Assembly (NCBI GenBank): GCA_021825585.1
Contig: JAKAGT010000025.1
Coordinates: 1-64,000 of the forward strand
DNA length: 64,000 bases
From: Bacteroidota bacterium
Lineage (GTDB): Bacteria > Bacteroidota > Ignavibacteria > Kryptoniales > JAKASW01
Direction: 5' to 3'
This document shows positions 43,190-52,139 of the stretch, in pieces. Every line of letters begins with the position of its first letter. Position 1 is the stretch's first letter. Below the pieces are notes generated by a model that searched no databases, had not been told where the DNA came from, and saw only the letters and a list, made by a program, of their open reading frames with translations. The position numbers and the translations under genes were made by a program.

Positions 43190-43462
43190 TTACCGGGATG
43201 TCAGTCTTTTTTTTTCCGGTGGTGCCAGAGCATCTTTTCCGTCTGTAACCACCACGTAGCCTTTCCGCAACTTTTCGTTCTGTTTCTTCTGCATTTCAGA
43301 GATCGCCGTCTTCTCATCGTCGCCGTCGTATATAATGGCTGCCTGCGGCGCCTGTCCGATAGCTCCGTATAGCCCTTTTACCGTTACGCGGCCGTTCGTC
43401 TTCAAAAAATGGAGCTCATAGAACTTGTTATGTCCTCCGATTGTGCATTCAAGCCTTACCAT
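43190..43462 (-). CDS. WGR-domain protein
   Basis: A 90-residue protein starting after 'aagaaaggagaaacc'. It matches the WGR domain: 'NKFYELHFLKTNGRVTVKGL' followed by 'YGAIGQAPQAAIIYDG' and 'KLRKGYVVV'. The Trp of the name is Lys/Leu here. WGR domains bind DNA or RNA ends in PARPs and are fused to ATP-dependent ligases in some bacteria and phages. The frame ends immediately after an A9 tract; one extra A would continue it into the ligase. Probably the end-binding module of that ligase. Confidence 0.8.
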   Translation of the reverse strand: MVRLECTIGGHNKFYELHFLKTNGRVTVKGLYGAIGQAPQAAIIYDGDDEKTAISEMQKKQNEKLRKGYVVVTDGKDALAPPEKKRLTSR

Positions 43463-43486
43463 GGTTTCTCCTTTCTTAAATGAAAA

Positions 43487-43516
43487 GAGCACTTCAGCAG
43501 TTAAGCCAAAGTGCTC
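43487..43516 (-). terminator. Rho-independent terminator of the DUF932 gene
   Basis: On the minus strand, gagcactt / aagtgctc arms with a 14-base loop are directly followed by ttttc. It is placed between the DUF932 gene end (43542) and the WGR start (43462), so it separates two transcription units. Confidence 0.8.
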
Positions 43517-43541
43517 TCAATGATTTGAAATGGTCATGAAA

Positions 43542-44510
43542 TCAGTTCTTGACAAGGTCTTCGGCAAGCTGAAAAGCCTTGAGCTTCAGCCTCTCGCCGC
43601 TTCCGAACCAGATCGACTTCAGCTGCTTGTTCGGGTCATCCGTGGTCACGAAATGATCCACCATCTCTGTAACGGCATTGTAGACGCCGAAAGCGGTACC
43701 ACGGTGCATTGCCGCATCAGGCCGACTCTCATGCAGGTCGAGAATCTTCTTCCGTATGTTCTCTGTTCTCGTGTTGTTCTCGGCCTCGGGATTATCCGGC
43801 ACCAACGCTTTCACATAGTCCAGGATATCTTTTCCGGTCAGTTTTCGGAGTGCCATCCGGTTGAAGATGAAGTCGAGCTCCTGATACAGGCTGTTTGTCA
43901 ATCCAAGCAGCTTGTGTGCCTCTTCCAGCTTCTCTGGCGCTGAAGCCGTATGCTTAACTTTCACCTCGTCGTCGACTCCACGGAGCGCAGACGATAATGT
44001 ATTCTGGCAGACGACGCGAATCGGACTGAGCTTTATCCGAATATGGCTAGAGCCGTCATGCGAATTGTAGAGAAGCAGATATTTCTCGACCGGATCTCTC
44101 TTTGGCCCTATTCGGATATAATCGGGCAGTTTGGCTAACAGCCAAATCTTTTCCCCTTTTCCGATTACACCCGCTGTGTGATAAATCGATTCCGACCTGT
44201 CAACAAGCGGATCGAAGAAGCTGAAGCAGTCACGGTTTTGAATGGGTTCATATCGTGAGCCTACAACACCAAGACAGTCGCCGGTATCCATTCGAACTAT
44301 CCCGAAATGGTCCTCGACTTCAACGAATTCTCGTTTGCTTATCATCGCGCGAAGCGGTCTCTTCGCAACGTTGAAATTGAGTCCTGCCTGCTCCATAGCT
44401 TCGGCTGCTGTTGCAGGGCGGGCTAGCTTTGTACCGAGGCGGTGCCATGGCGTTTCTCCGAAATAGAACATGCTGGCATGGCCCTGGTTGATGTTTAGAT
44501 TGTGTGACAT
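43542..44510 (-). CDS. DUF932 phage/plasmid-like protein
   Basis: A 322-residue protein matching the DUF932 family: 'MFYFGETPWHRLGTKLARPA', 'AKRPLRAMISKREFVEVEDH', 'GVVGSRYEPIQNRDCFSFFD' and 'LSPIRVVCQNTLSSALRG'. These proteins are widespread in phages, plasmids and integrative elements. Their role is unproven, probably in DNA metabolism or early takeover. The start is preceded by 'tattggaggaact'. Confidence 0.9.
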   Translation of the reverse strand: MSHNLNINQGHASMFYFGETPWHRLGTKLARPATAAEAMEQAGLNFNVAKRPLRAMISKREFVEVEDHFGIVRMDTGDCLGVVGSRYEPIQNRDCFSFFDPLVDRSESIYHTAGVIGKGEKIWLLAKLPDYIRIGPKRDPVEKYLLLYNSHDGSSHIRIKLSPIRVVCQNTLSSALRGVDDEVKVKHTASAPEKLEEAHKLLGLTNSLYQELDFIFNRMALRKLTGKDILDYVKALVPDNPEAENNTRTENIRKKILDLHESRPDAAMHRGTAFGVYNAVTEMVDHFVTTDDPNKQLKSIWFGSGERLKLKAFQLAEDLVKN

Positions 44511-44566
44511 AGTTCCTCCAATATTGGTTTGTGGTTACATAACCGTGATCCTTTTCTTATACCTGG

Positions 44567-45022
44567 TTACAGGTAGCCGCGATCAACAAACGACAGGTAA
44601 GTCTCGCTGCCGAAGATGATATGGTCCTTCAGCGGGATATCGAGAATTAAGCCGGCTTGAACGAGCTGCTTCGTTACTTCGAGATCCTGTTTTGACGGTT
44701 CGAGACTATTTGATGGGTGGTTGTGGGCTACTATTATTGAAGATACCGTAGCCACGATAGCGCCTCTGAACACTTCTCGTGGGGAAACGAGGATTGCATC
44801 AAGCGTTCCTTCCGACGCAAGCTCAAAGCCAAGAACTTTGCCGGATGTGCTTAGCCAGAACACGATGAAGCGCTCTTTAACTCTATCGGCAAATAATGAC
44901 CGGTAATTGTCAAAAACATCTCGTGGAGATTTGACGACGACAGAGCTTTTGTCTGCAAGTTCCGGTATTGGCTCTTCTACCGTTTTGAACTTCCATGTGA
45001 CAGTGCGCAGGGCATACTTCAT
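44567..45022 (-). CDS. RadC-like JAB-domain protein
   Basis: A 151-residue protein with the JAMM/MPN+ metal motif 'IIVAHNHPSNSLEPSKQDLE' near residues 98-117 and the upstream Glu in 'ELASEGTLDAILVSPREVF'. It represents the C-terminal domain of RadC without the helix-hairpin-helix part, a form common on plasmids and integrative elements, where it is linked to anti-restriction or DNA processing. The start follows 'gaaaggagttacctc'. Confidence 0.9.
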   Translation of the reverse strand: MKYALRTVTWKFKTVEEPIPELADKSSVVVKSPRDVFDNYRSLFADRVKERFIVFWLSTSGKVLGFELASEGTLDAILVSPREVFRGAIVATVSSIIVAHNHPSNSLEPSKQDLEVTKQLVQAGLILDIPLKDHIIFGSETYLSFVDRGYL

Positions 45023-45041
45023 GAGGTAACTCCTTTCGTTG

Positions 45042-45602
45042 TTATCCTCTTATGCCATTAAACAGCCATCTGATTATCGGCCTGTACTGCCTGAGCTTTA
45101 GAAGCGGATATAGAATGTGAAATCGTTTGACAACGGACTTCGACATGTCTTTGGCTTCCACGCCAATGAAGTAGTATTCGGTGTCGTCGTACTCCATCCA
45201 TTCTGCAATATCATCCCACTCCCAATGACCGATCAGCTTTGGATCGGCGGAATCTATCCAGTAGTACCGGTCCCGGTACTTGCCGGCTAGCACAGCCCAA
45301 TGGTACTCATCTTCGGTACTTATGATGACTGGCATGCCTTTCTTTAGGAAAGCATCAATGAGAGTTTTGGCCTGTTTCTCGCTATGACATGTGTGCGCGT
45401 GCGATTTGCAGCCAGCTTTGCGGATCGCCTTTATGAGCTTGTCTTCGCTTGTGCCACTGCCTTGTGCTTTGGAACGCGAAATACCGGTTTGCCTGCACGC
45501 TTCTTTCTCGGTAATCGTAATCCCTAGTAGTGCCAGAGCGTGAATCAAGCTCCGGTGGCCGCACATGCCGGCGCTCTGGTAGTCGAACTGGAGATTGTGC
45601 AT
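45042..45602 (-). CDS. C39-like cysteine peptidase-like protein
   Basis: A 186-residue protein with a papain-like C39 layout: C14 in 'SAGMCGHRSLIHALALLG', H101 in 'EYHWAVLAG' and D117 in 'YYWIDSADP'. Such domains cut double-glycine leaders or process other proteins; substrates are unknown. First gene of the minus-strand RadC/DUF932 operon, with a strong ribosome site 'aaaggaggacag'. It resembles the N-terminal half of the protein at 30437. Confidence 0.75.
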   Translation of the reverse strand: MHNLQFDYQSAGMCGHRSLIHALALLGITITEKEACRQTGISRSKAQGSGTSEDKLIKAIRKAGCKSHAHTCHSEKQAKTLIDAFLKKGMPVIISTEDEYHWAVLAGKYRDRYYWIDSADPKLIGHWEWDDIAEWMEYDDTEYYFIGVEAKDMSKSVVKRFHILYPLLKLRQYRPIIRWLFNGIRG

Positions 45603-46362
45603 CTGTCCTCCTTTAGGTTCTTATGCCCAAAAAGAGGACCCAAATGAGCCTCAACAGAAGTAGTGTTACATGGATGCTTAGGGCTTAGATTCTACGTATG
45701 GGTGGAACAGAGACGGTACTATTCTGGTTGAGAAATGAGTTTTCTAAAATTTTTGTTTGGAAAACTTTGTGTGATACTGGGGCAGTCAGAAGGCGGTCTT
45801 CAATGATAATCAATATTCGTGATTGTTAAGAATGTCCGGAGGCCACTAAACTTCGGATAAGGGTGAGTCGGGGCAGAAACATCTGAGGTTCCAGCTTAGG
45901 CTGAATATTCGGAAACAACTCAGGAATTGTTTGTAAAAGAAGGAGTAACAAAATAATGAGATGATAATTCTCGAATTTGTATGCTAGTACTGCCGCAGCC
46001 TTGAACTCTTAGACGTGAAAGACCATTTGAAAGTCCTAGCGAGAATAGGGGAACACGAGATTAAGATGAGTCTTCTTCTCCGAAGTGGCATATTTGCCAT
46101 GGGTATCGTAGGAGCACAATCGACAATGAAAATAACTGATAAATCCATCTATCCCATTAGTATTTAGCATTGATATTCCAAACTGATGAGAGGAGGAATT
46201 GTGATGAGTGATAATTCCGACGGAGATGAAGTGGTCTCGTTGCCTAAAGAGATCGTGTAAAGGAGGAGGGTAGTAGTTTGCGCAGGCCGAGTCTAAAGGA
46301 TGGGTTTCGTGTTTCAGCATCACGCCCAGGAAGTTGTGTCCAACGACTTGCCCTTTATATAA
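45603..46362. other. Intergenic region with a possible micro-ORF
   Basis: No ordinary gene is supported over 760 bp. A micro-ORF of 18 codons (46204-46260, MSDNSDGDEVVSLPKEIV) has a strong ribosome site 'gagaggaggaatt' and is followed by another 'aaaggaggaggg' before an unsupported frame that runs into the HNH gene on the other strand. The promoter of the minus-strand C39/RadC operon should lie in the first ~150 bp. Confidence 0.35.
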
Positions 46363-47949
46363 TCAGTTCTTGGCAAGTGTATTGCAATAAGGGTGCATTG
46401 GCTGTCCATTATCCGCGGTTGCGAGTCCACCATCACGAATGCGCGTATCGTGGTCAATGGTGATAGCATTTCTATGGAGACGTCCGTGGCAATACGCACA
46501 CTCGATAACGTTTTTCTTTGCAGCATCTAGAAATATCTCCGATTTCGTATTCCTATCGTATTTCTTCTTTGTTGATTTTCCCTGCTTTTCTGGTTGTTTC
46601 ATTGACAGGCCAATGTCCATCGCTCTTACAGCTTTCTCCACGGCAACTGCAATATCGGTCTCATCCGCCAATTCCTTCATCAATTTCAGATAGAAATCTG
46701 TTACGAATGGATAACTCCGATATGCGCTTCTGTACGATCTAACGATTTGCTGGACAAGATAATCATATTGCTCAAGTGCATCCTCGAATCTTTGTCTCAC
46801 TTTTATAAACTCGCCAAATAGGCCTTTCTGTTCCATTTCTATGACCCAGTTGACGACCGCATAAACCGATGCAGGCTTGAGCCTCCCATCAGCAGTGTAC
46901 ACATAGAATGTAGGGTGAATGCCAAGAGATTGTCCATTCTTTCTGTCGTTTATTAGCTGCAAAACACGCAGACATTCCTGCAAGTATTTTAATGTCGCAT
47001 TTGCAGCAAATCCCTCCGTCGGAAGGGTGGACTTGCCATTCCCTCTTTTTCTTTTTTCTGTGTTAGGAATCTTATTAATGATGTTCACAATATCGCGCAC
47101 CAGTGAAAGTGATTGACCGGAAAAAGCCTTTCCGGCAAAAGGTAAATCCGTTGTGTATACGGGACTTTCATAAGGTGGCCTGAAAAGGGCATCATAAATC
47201 TGTTTGGCTAGTTTCTCAATCACTTCTTTTTTGGGCGTTTCAAAAGACGACCAATACTTATGTCCAGTTCCTGCGCGAATGATTGCCCGCGCGGCAATGC
47301 TGTTCGGATTATCCCGCGTTTTGATCAAGTCTCGTTCGGTATTGTTAATTTTTGCGGCTGAGTCGTTGATCTTAATGAACGAGGATTCAGCCTTCTCGGC
47401 CGGTCCAATCACGTTAAGAATATCCAATTGCGCAGATTGTAATCGTCTTGCGCGTCGCAGTTTCGTGGCGTCTCCGGAATCATTAGTTTGATTTATTTGT
47501 TGAAGTTCTTCATATGACCCAATCGTCCTTTTGATTAACTGGCGTGTGCGTTCTCCTTCCTTCAACTGATCTTGGGTGATTTCCATACCGTAGAAGTCTT
47601 GGGATATTGTTTTATCTCCATAGTCATCGTGTGTCCATGCAATCAGTGAACCAAGGCGGTGTGAGCCGTCGATCACAAAATTGAAGCCTCCTTCACTTGG
47701 CCACATGATTAACGGCGGAATAAAATCTCCATCCACGAAGCTAACGATAAAATCGCAAATACGCTTGGGATCCCACTCATCGGTAATTCGTTGAAAGAGG
47801 GGTTTACGCAACACCGAGTACCATCCAGCCCCCTCAATTAAGTCGACAATCTTGATCATTGAAGTTTTCGGCCTGTCCGTATTGGAATCTTCCTTCACTA
47901 AGAAATCTTCCCTTCGAATCATGGCATCAAGGTTGACCTTATTAGGCAT
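46363..47949 (-). CDS. DUF262/ParB-like and HNH nuclease protein
   Basis: A 528-residue protein. The N-terminal part (~30-130) resembles the DUF262/ParB-Srx fold: 'RKPLFQRITDEWDPKRICDF' and 'PPLIMWPSEGGFNFVIDGSH' then 'RLGSLIAW'. A long helical middle follows, and the C-terminus is an HNH domain: 'CAYCHGRLHRNAITIDHDTR' with 'NGQPMHPYCN'. This order is that of GmrSD-like type IV restriction proteins. The start ATG (47949) follows 'gtggagagaagagc'; an in-frame ATG lies 66 bp upstream. It is divergent from the restriction-modification pair. Confidence 0.75.
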   Translation of the reverse strand: MPNKVNLDAMIRREDFLVKEDSNTDRPKTSMIKIVDLIEGAGWYSVLRKPLFQRITDEWDPKRICDFIVSFVDGDFIPPLIMWPSEGGFNFVIDGSHRLGSLIAWTHDDYGDKTISQDFYGMEITQDQLKEGERTRQLIKRTIGSYEELQQINQTNDSGDATKLRRARRLQSAQLDILNVIGPAEKAESSFIKINDSAAKINNTERDLIKTRDNPNSIAARAIIRAGTGHKYWSSFETPKKEVIEKLAKQIYDALFRPPYESPVYTTDLPFAGKAFSGQSLSLVRDIVNIINKIPNTEKRKRGNGKSTLPTEGFAANATLKYLQECLRVLQLINDRKNGQSLGIHPTFYVYTADGRLKPASVYAVVNWVIEMEQKGLFGEFIKVRQRFEDALEQYDYLVQQIVRSYRSAYRSYPFVTDFYLKLMKELADETDIAVAVEKAVRAMDIGLSMKQPEKQGKSTKKKYDRNTKSEIFLDAAKKNVIECAYCHGRLHRNAITIDHDTRIRDGGLATADNGQPMHPYCNTLAKN

Positions 47950-48203
47950 GCTCTTCTCTCCACGGAGTATTTGTTGAATGTCTTCTAATTTGCCTATTAG
48001 AGTTTTCACTTGCAATTTCGCTGACCGTCTTGGTTCCCGTAGTTCGCGTGTCTTAAGACTTCACAATAAAGTACCACACTCTTGGGGGGGGTGGCTTAAT
48101 TAACGATCAAGAAATTAGAATTGAGTGTTTCGCGACCAATCTCATGCTTTACACAACGATTTCTTGGGTGGAAAAGTAGACACAGATGTCGTAAAATGGG
48201 TTT

Positions 48204-49427
48204 ATGTATGATAACGCAGTTGCCCAAAAAATTGTCGATCAATATAACCAGAAACCCCTTACCGATTTCGCCAGTGTCAATACAAGAACGCCACTTGGGA
48301 CACTCAACCTCAATTGGCGTGAGAGTGATCTCCCTGAGCGTCAGCGGACAAAGCATGTCCACCGGTTGCACCCCTATCTCGGCAAGTTCATACCGCAACT
48401 GGTAGAAATTTTCCTGAGGAAGTACAAGCCATCTCTCGTGTACGACCCGTTTGCGGGAAGCGGGACAACCCTGGTCGAGGCAAACGCCCTCGGTATCAAC
48501 TCGGTTGGCACCGACATCTCTGCTTTCAACGTCCTTTTATCACAAGTGAAGACGGCCGAGTACGACATATCACTTCTGGAGAAAGAAGTGTATGACATCC
48601 TGAGACGGATGGAAGCGTATTCGAAAAGAAATTCAGACAGCAAAGTAATCGAATTGTTCCCCGGAGATGTTGATCTCGATGTGGAAGAATTGAAGACACG
48701 AAAAGAATATCTGGGAAAGTGGTTCGCGCCCAAGGCGCAGAAAGACCTTTTATATTATTTGCACCTGATCAAGGACTACACCTATCAGGATCTGTTCAAG
48801 ATAATCTTGTCGAGATCGGCAAGATCAGCCAGGCTCGTGACCCATTTCGACCTTGATTTCCCGAAAGAACCCCAGACCGAGCCGTACTTCTGCCGCAAGC
48901 ACAGCAGGACATGCGAGCCGGTCGACGAAGCATACAAGTTCCTGTCGCGGTACACGCTGGATACTTTCGAGCGCATCAAAGTATTTTCCAAAATCAGAAC
49001 AGAAGCCAAGGTGACGGTGATCCATGGCGACTCACGGGAGGTTAAACTCCCGAAGGGGATCGACATGATTTTCACCTCACCGCCATACATCGGCCTCATC
49101 GATTACCACGACCAGCACAAGTATGCTTATGAGCTCCTCGGACTACAAAATAACGAGACTCGCGAGATCGGCCCGGCAAAGAACGGTCAATCGGCGGCGG
49201 CGAAGAAAGACTACGTTAAGGGAATAAATGATGTCCTTATCCACGCGAGAGATTTCATGACCAAAAACGGGAAAGCCCTCATCGTGGTCAATGACAAATA
49301 TGGTCTTTACAATCCGGCAGATGTCGGCTTCAAGGAGGTCGGCCGCGTGGAGCGGCATGTGAACCGACGGACGGGCCGACGAGAGGGAGCGTTTTACGAA
49401 AGTATCTTAATCTGGCAAAAGGTATGA
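48204..49427 (+). CDS. Site-specific DNA methyltransferase of a type II system
   Basis: A 407-residue enzyme. AdoMet motif I 'DPFAGSGTT' is at 81-89, with 'GTDISAFN'. Catalytic motif IV 'FTSPPYIGLIDYHDQHKYAY' starts near 289. TSPPY and the motif order suggest an amino-methyltransferase (N4-cytosine or N6-adenine). The middle region (~115-270) is the probable target recognition domain, with 'CRKHSRTCEP'. Its stop overlaps the start of the restriction gene by 4 bp. No methyltransferase subunit duplication or C protein was seen. Confidence 0.9.
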   Translation: MYDNAVAQKIVDQYNQKPLTDFASVNTRTPLGTLNLNWRESDLPERQRTKHVHRLHPYLGKFIPQLVEIFLRKYKPSLVYDPFAGSGTTLVEANALGINSVGTDISAFNVLLSQVKTAEYDISLLEKEVYDILRRMEAYSKRNSDSKVIELFPGDVDLDVEELKTRKEYLGKWFAPKAQKDLLYYLHLIKDYTYQDLFKIILSRSARSARLVTHFDLDFPKEPQTEPYFCRKHSRTCEPVDEAYKFLSRYTLDTFERIKVFSKIRTEAKVTVIHGDSREVKLPKGIDMIFTSPPYIGLIDYHDQHKYAYELLGLQNNETREIGPAKNGQSAAAKKDYVKGINDVLIHARDFMTKNGKALIVVNDKYGLYNPADVGFKEVGRVERHVNRRTGRREGAFYESILIWQKV

Positions 49428-50260
49428 CCCAAGAACAAGAAATGAAGGACGCGATCCAATCCGTCATCAAAACTATGATGGATCGTGTCATGGAAAAGGT
49501 CTTGGTCGACGACCCGTTCGTCAAAGAGGAACATAAGGCCAAGAAACCCCTCTATGCGGCACTCGTGCCCGATGAGATCTTCAAGGGTTCCCACTTTGAA
49601 CGGAGGTTCGTTACTCCTTTCGGCGACGTCTGGGAAGAACTCGCCATCGTGGCCGCCAACAAAGGGCTTGGTTTCGGAGAAAAAGGCCGTAGCATAACGG
49701 GTAACGTGAATGCGGAAAGACTGCGCCGGATTCAAGAAGTCCTGAATAGACTCGAACATTCGGAAAACGGCAAAAAGAAAGTCAAACCCGATTGGGACAA
49801 TGAGTTGAAGTACATTTTGGAGGGGAAGAGTTCTACGCTGATTCCAGTAACGGTAATTTCCGATGTGTATGCCGAAGATACCGTCAGCCATAAGAAATTC
49901 GCGTTTGAGTTGAAGGCGCCCTTGCCGAACAGTGACCAGACGAAAGTCAGCAAGGAAAAGATGCTGAAACTCTACAGCATGGAGCCACGGCAAGTTGATA
50001 GTGCCTACTACGCTTTGCCTTATAATCCGTATGGAAAAAGAAACAATTACTCTTGGTCATTCCCTGCCAGATGGTTTGACATGAGAACTGATGAAGTCGT
50101 CTTGATCGGAGACGAGTTTTGGGAGAAGATCGGGGGAAGCGGGACATACAAGGCCTTCATTAACGCGATCAATGAAATAGGACCGGAGTACAAAGTACGG
50201 ATTTACAGAGAATACTTGGGGATGGAACCACCGGACGGTTCTATTGAAGAAAAATTATAA
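49424..50260 (+). CDS. Type II restriction endonuclease (TdeIII-like)
   Basis: A 278-residue protein coupled to the methyltransferase gene. 'FKGSHFERRFVTPFGDVWEE' followed by 'LAIVAANKG' and a PD-(D/E)XK-like core with D147 ('VISDVYAED') and E162-L-K164 ('FAFELKAPLPNSDQTK') resemble the TdeIII type of restriction enzymes. Position, overlap and motif make it the cognate nuclease. The recognition sequence cannot be read here; another PD-(D/E)XK restriction family is possible. Confidence 0.75.
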   Translation: MTQEQEMKDAIQSVIKTMMDRVMEKVLVDDPFVKEEHKAKKPLYAALVPDEIFKGSHFERRFVTPFGDVWEELAIVAANKGLGFGEKGRSITGNVNAERLRRIQEVLNRLEHSENGKKKVKPDWDNELKYILEGKSSTLIPVTVISDVYAEDTVSHKKFAFELKAPLPNSDQTKVSKEKMLKLYSMEPRQVDSAYYALPYNPYGKRNNYSWSFPARWFDMRTDEVVLIGDEFWEKIGGSGTYKAFINAINEIGPEYKVRIYREYLGMEPPDGSIEEKL

Positions 50261-50277
50261 CTTCCGGGTTTAGGTGG

Positions 50278-50919
50278 TTACTTACTGGCGATAAATTTCA
50301 TCCGACTCAGATGTTCCACCGAATCCACACCGACCTGATAACTCGTAATGGGCTTTGTCTCTGAATCATCATTCTTAAACGAATACGCATAAGTCTCCCC
50401 AGTCTTCTTCACATACACGACCTTCCAGGAGTAATCCGGCACAGCAACTTTATCCGGTCCGATAGTCTTTCCTGATTTACAGACAGAGCCACACCACACA
50501 AGAACGCTGTCATACTGCTTTGCCAGCTTCCTACAATAAGTCTCCAGACTTTTCCAGGCACCGCGGTTTAGCCTTGGGGTCTGCGGACACATATTCGAGT
50601 AGTAGAAGCACTCTTTCATACCGATGGCGCTGCAGGCATTATCGTCAGCTGGCATATTGTGCCCACGGTCGTAACCTGATTTGGCGTAATCTCTCGCCAG
50701 GTTCGTTTGAGCTTTTAGTTCGGGATCTGCTGTGAACTTGTTCGTGCGTTTTAAGTGAGTGACACAGCTTACCATCTCTTTCGTGAGCCACCATTTCACA
50801 ACTACGGGTACTCTTAGTGATTCGCTGAACACGGTGGTGTAGTACGTGTGGTGGATTGTGATGTTTTGGGAAAAGCTGACCTGGACCGCAAAAGCGACGA
50901 GTAAAGCTATTCGTTTCAT
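50278..50919 (-). CDS. Secreted DNA/RNA non-specific endonuclease
   Basis: A 213-residue protein with a signal peptide ('MKRIALLVAFAVQVSFSQ') and the nuclease motif 'GYDRGHNMPADDN', in which the His is the catalytic base, plus 'FYYSNMCPQTPRLNRGAWKS' containing the metal-binding Asn. This is the beta-beta-alpha-metal NUC1/NucA family. ATG 50919 was preferred to 50928 because 'ggagg' lies 9 bp before it. It acts in the periplasm or outside, for nutrient scavenging or defence. Confidence 0.9.
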   Translation of the reverse strand: MKRIALLVAFAVQVSFSQNITIHHTYYTTVFSESLRVPVVVKWWLTKEMVSCVTHLKRTNKFTADPELKAQTNLARDYAKSGYDRGHNMPADDNACSAIGMKECFYYSNMCPQTPRLNRGAWKSLETYCRKLAKQYDSVLVWCGSVCKSGKTIGPDKVAVPDYSWKVVYVKKTGETYAYSFKNDDSETKPITSYQVGVDSVEHLSRMKFIASK

Positions 50920-51043
50920 ACCGTGCATACCTCCAATGGCATAAGATATTCCTCTTACGGATTAAGCTCAACTTGACATTATTTCGGGCCTGTGTTACAA
51001 TAGGGCAGAAGGCTCATTTACCCATTTGAGACCCCTGTTTGCG

Positions 51044-51073
51044 CCCTCGCAGTGTTGTTCAGCATTGCGAGGG
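51044..51073 (+). terminator. Hairpin with T-rich end
   Basis: Arms ccctcgca (51044-51051) and tgcgaggg (51066-51073), followed by tttgtt. It lies between the secreted nuclease and the DUF72 gene. The loop is long (14 bases). Confidence 0.5.
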
Positions 51074-51145
51074 TTTGTTATGTGCGGTTGCGGTAGCGGA
51101 ACATATTTGACGATTCCGTGGCCTCTTCGACCTTCCGGTGGACGG

Positions 51146-52072
51146 CTATCCCCTGAGCAGCGCCTTTATTATTTTCTCAATTGAGAGTGGTGCGCTACCC
51201 TCAAGGTGGTTATTAAAGTTCGCATACACATCGAACTTCTTAGGAATCAGCTTCTTAACCATTTGCGAAATCTCTTTGATCGTTTTATCCCGGGGATCCA
51301 CTACCTCAGTCCAGTGTTTCCGTGTCTTCTTTTCGATGGCCTGTCTATCTGCACCCAGCAGTCGAATCACAACGGTCTTTGTCGGCAGCGAAGCGTCCCC
51401 GAATTTTTCGAAAATGCTGTATGCCGGCGGCATGTAATAACCGTCGACAAACACGTGTCCGGTCTTATGAGACTTCAGGAAATCAAAGTATTCTTCTTTG
51501 AGGTAATTGGGATTACGGATTTCGATTGCGTAGTCGAAGTCGTCCGGCAATTTATCGAGGTATGGCCCAACCTGGCCGAAGAAAGCGTCAAGGTTGGCCA
51601 TCTTTGATTTGTTGAGGTACTCGAACTCGAACATAATAACCCCGATTTTAGACTTAAGCGGCTTTAATGATTTGATGAAGGATTTCGTCAGATCCAAGCT
51701 CAGAAAATGTGGATTAGGTTTCTCGGCAAATTCTTTTGGCGCCTGCTTGTAGAAGTGAGTCAGGGTAATCGAGTTGGGGGCCTTGACGCTAAACTTAAAA
51801 TCCTTAGGTGTCAGGTTCGCATATGCCTCGACGTCTTCCTGTTTTGGCAACCTTACGATATCAGGGGATTCAAGGCTCCAGAACCACTGATCGACTTCGG
51901 CCGAATTGAAGTGTTCGGCGTATTCGGGCAGGTAATCATAATGACGTTTTTGTTTCTGCGAATAAATGCCGATTTCCTGCCATTCGGGATAGTTCCAGGA
52001 ACAGGTGCCGATATGCAGGTGGCCTTTGAACTTCTTTGCTGCCGGATGAACGGTAATGTCCTTCTGTTTCAT
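51146..52072 (-). CDS. DUF72 family protein
   Basis: A 308-residue protein of the DUF72 family (TIM-barrel-like): 'IGTCSWNYPEWQEIGIYSQK', 'YAEHFNSAEVDQWFWSLESP', 'FKFSVKAPNSITL' and 'GVIMFEFEYLNK'. The family is widespread and of unknown biochemical function. ATG 52072 was chosen because the family starts near there. Likely a core-genome gene outside the island. Confidence 0.9.
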   Translation of the reverse strand: MKQKDITVHPAAKKFKGHLHIGTCSWNYPEWQEIGIYSQKQKRHYDYLPEYAEHFNSAEVDQWFWSLESPDIVRLPKQEDVEAYANLTPKDFKFSVKAPNSITLTHFYKQAPKEFAEKPNPHFLSLDLTKSFIKSLKPLKSKIGVIMFEFEYLNKSKMANLDAFFGQVGPYLDKLPDDFDYAIEIRNPNYLKEEYFDFLKSHKTGHVFVDGYYMPPAYSIFEKFGDASLPTKTVVIRLLGADRQAIEKKTRKHWTEVVDPRDKTIKEISQMVKKLIPKKFDVYANFNNHLEGSAPLSIEKIIKALLRG

Positions 52073-52139
52073 TGTGGAATATAGCAATGGGGAATAGTAA
52101 GGGACAACAGTGTATATTTAGGAAAATCAGAGCAGCTAA

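Noticed and set aside
49424-50260. MjaI-type restriction enzyme
   Set aside because: The N-terminal pattern and ERRF...FGDVWEE motif fit the TdeIII type better.
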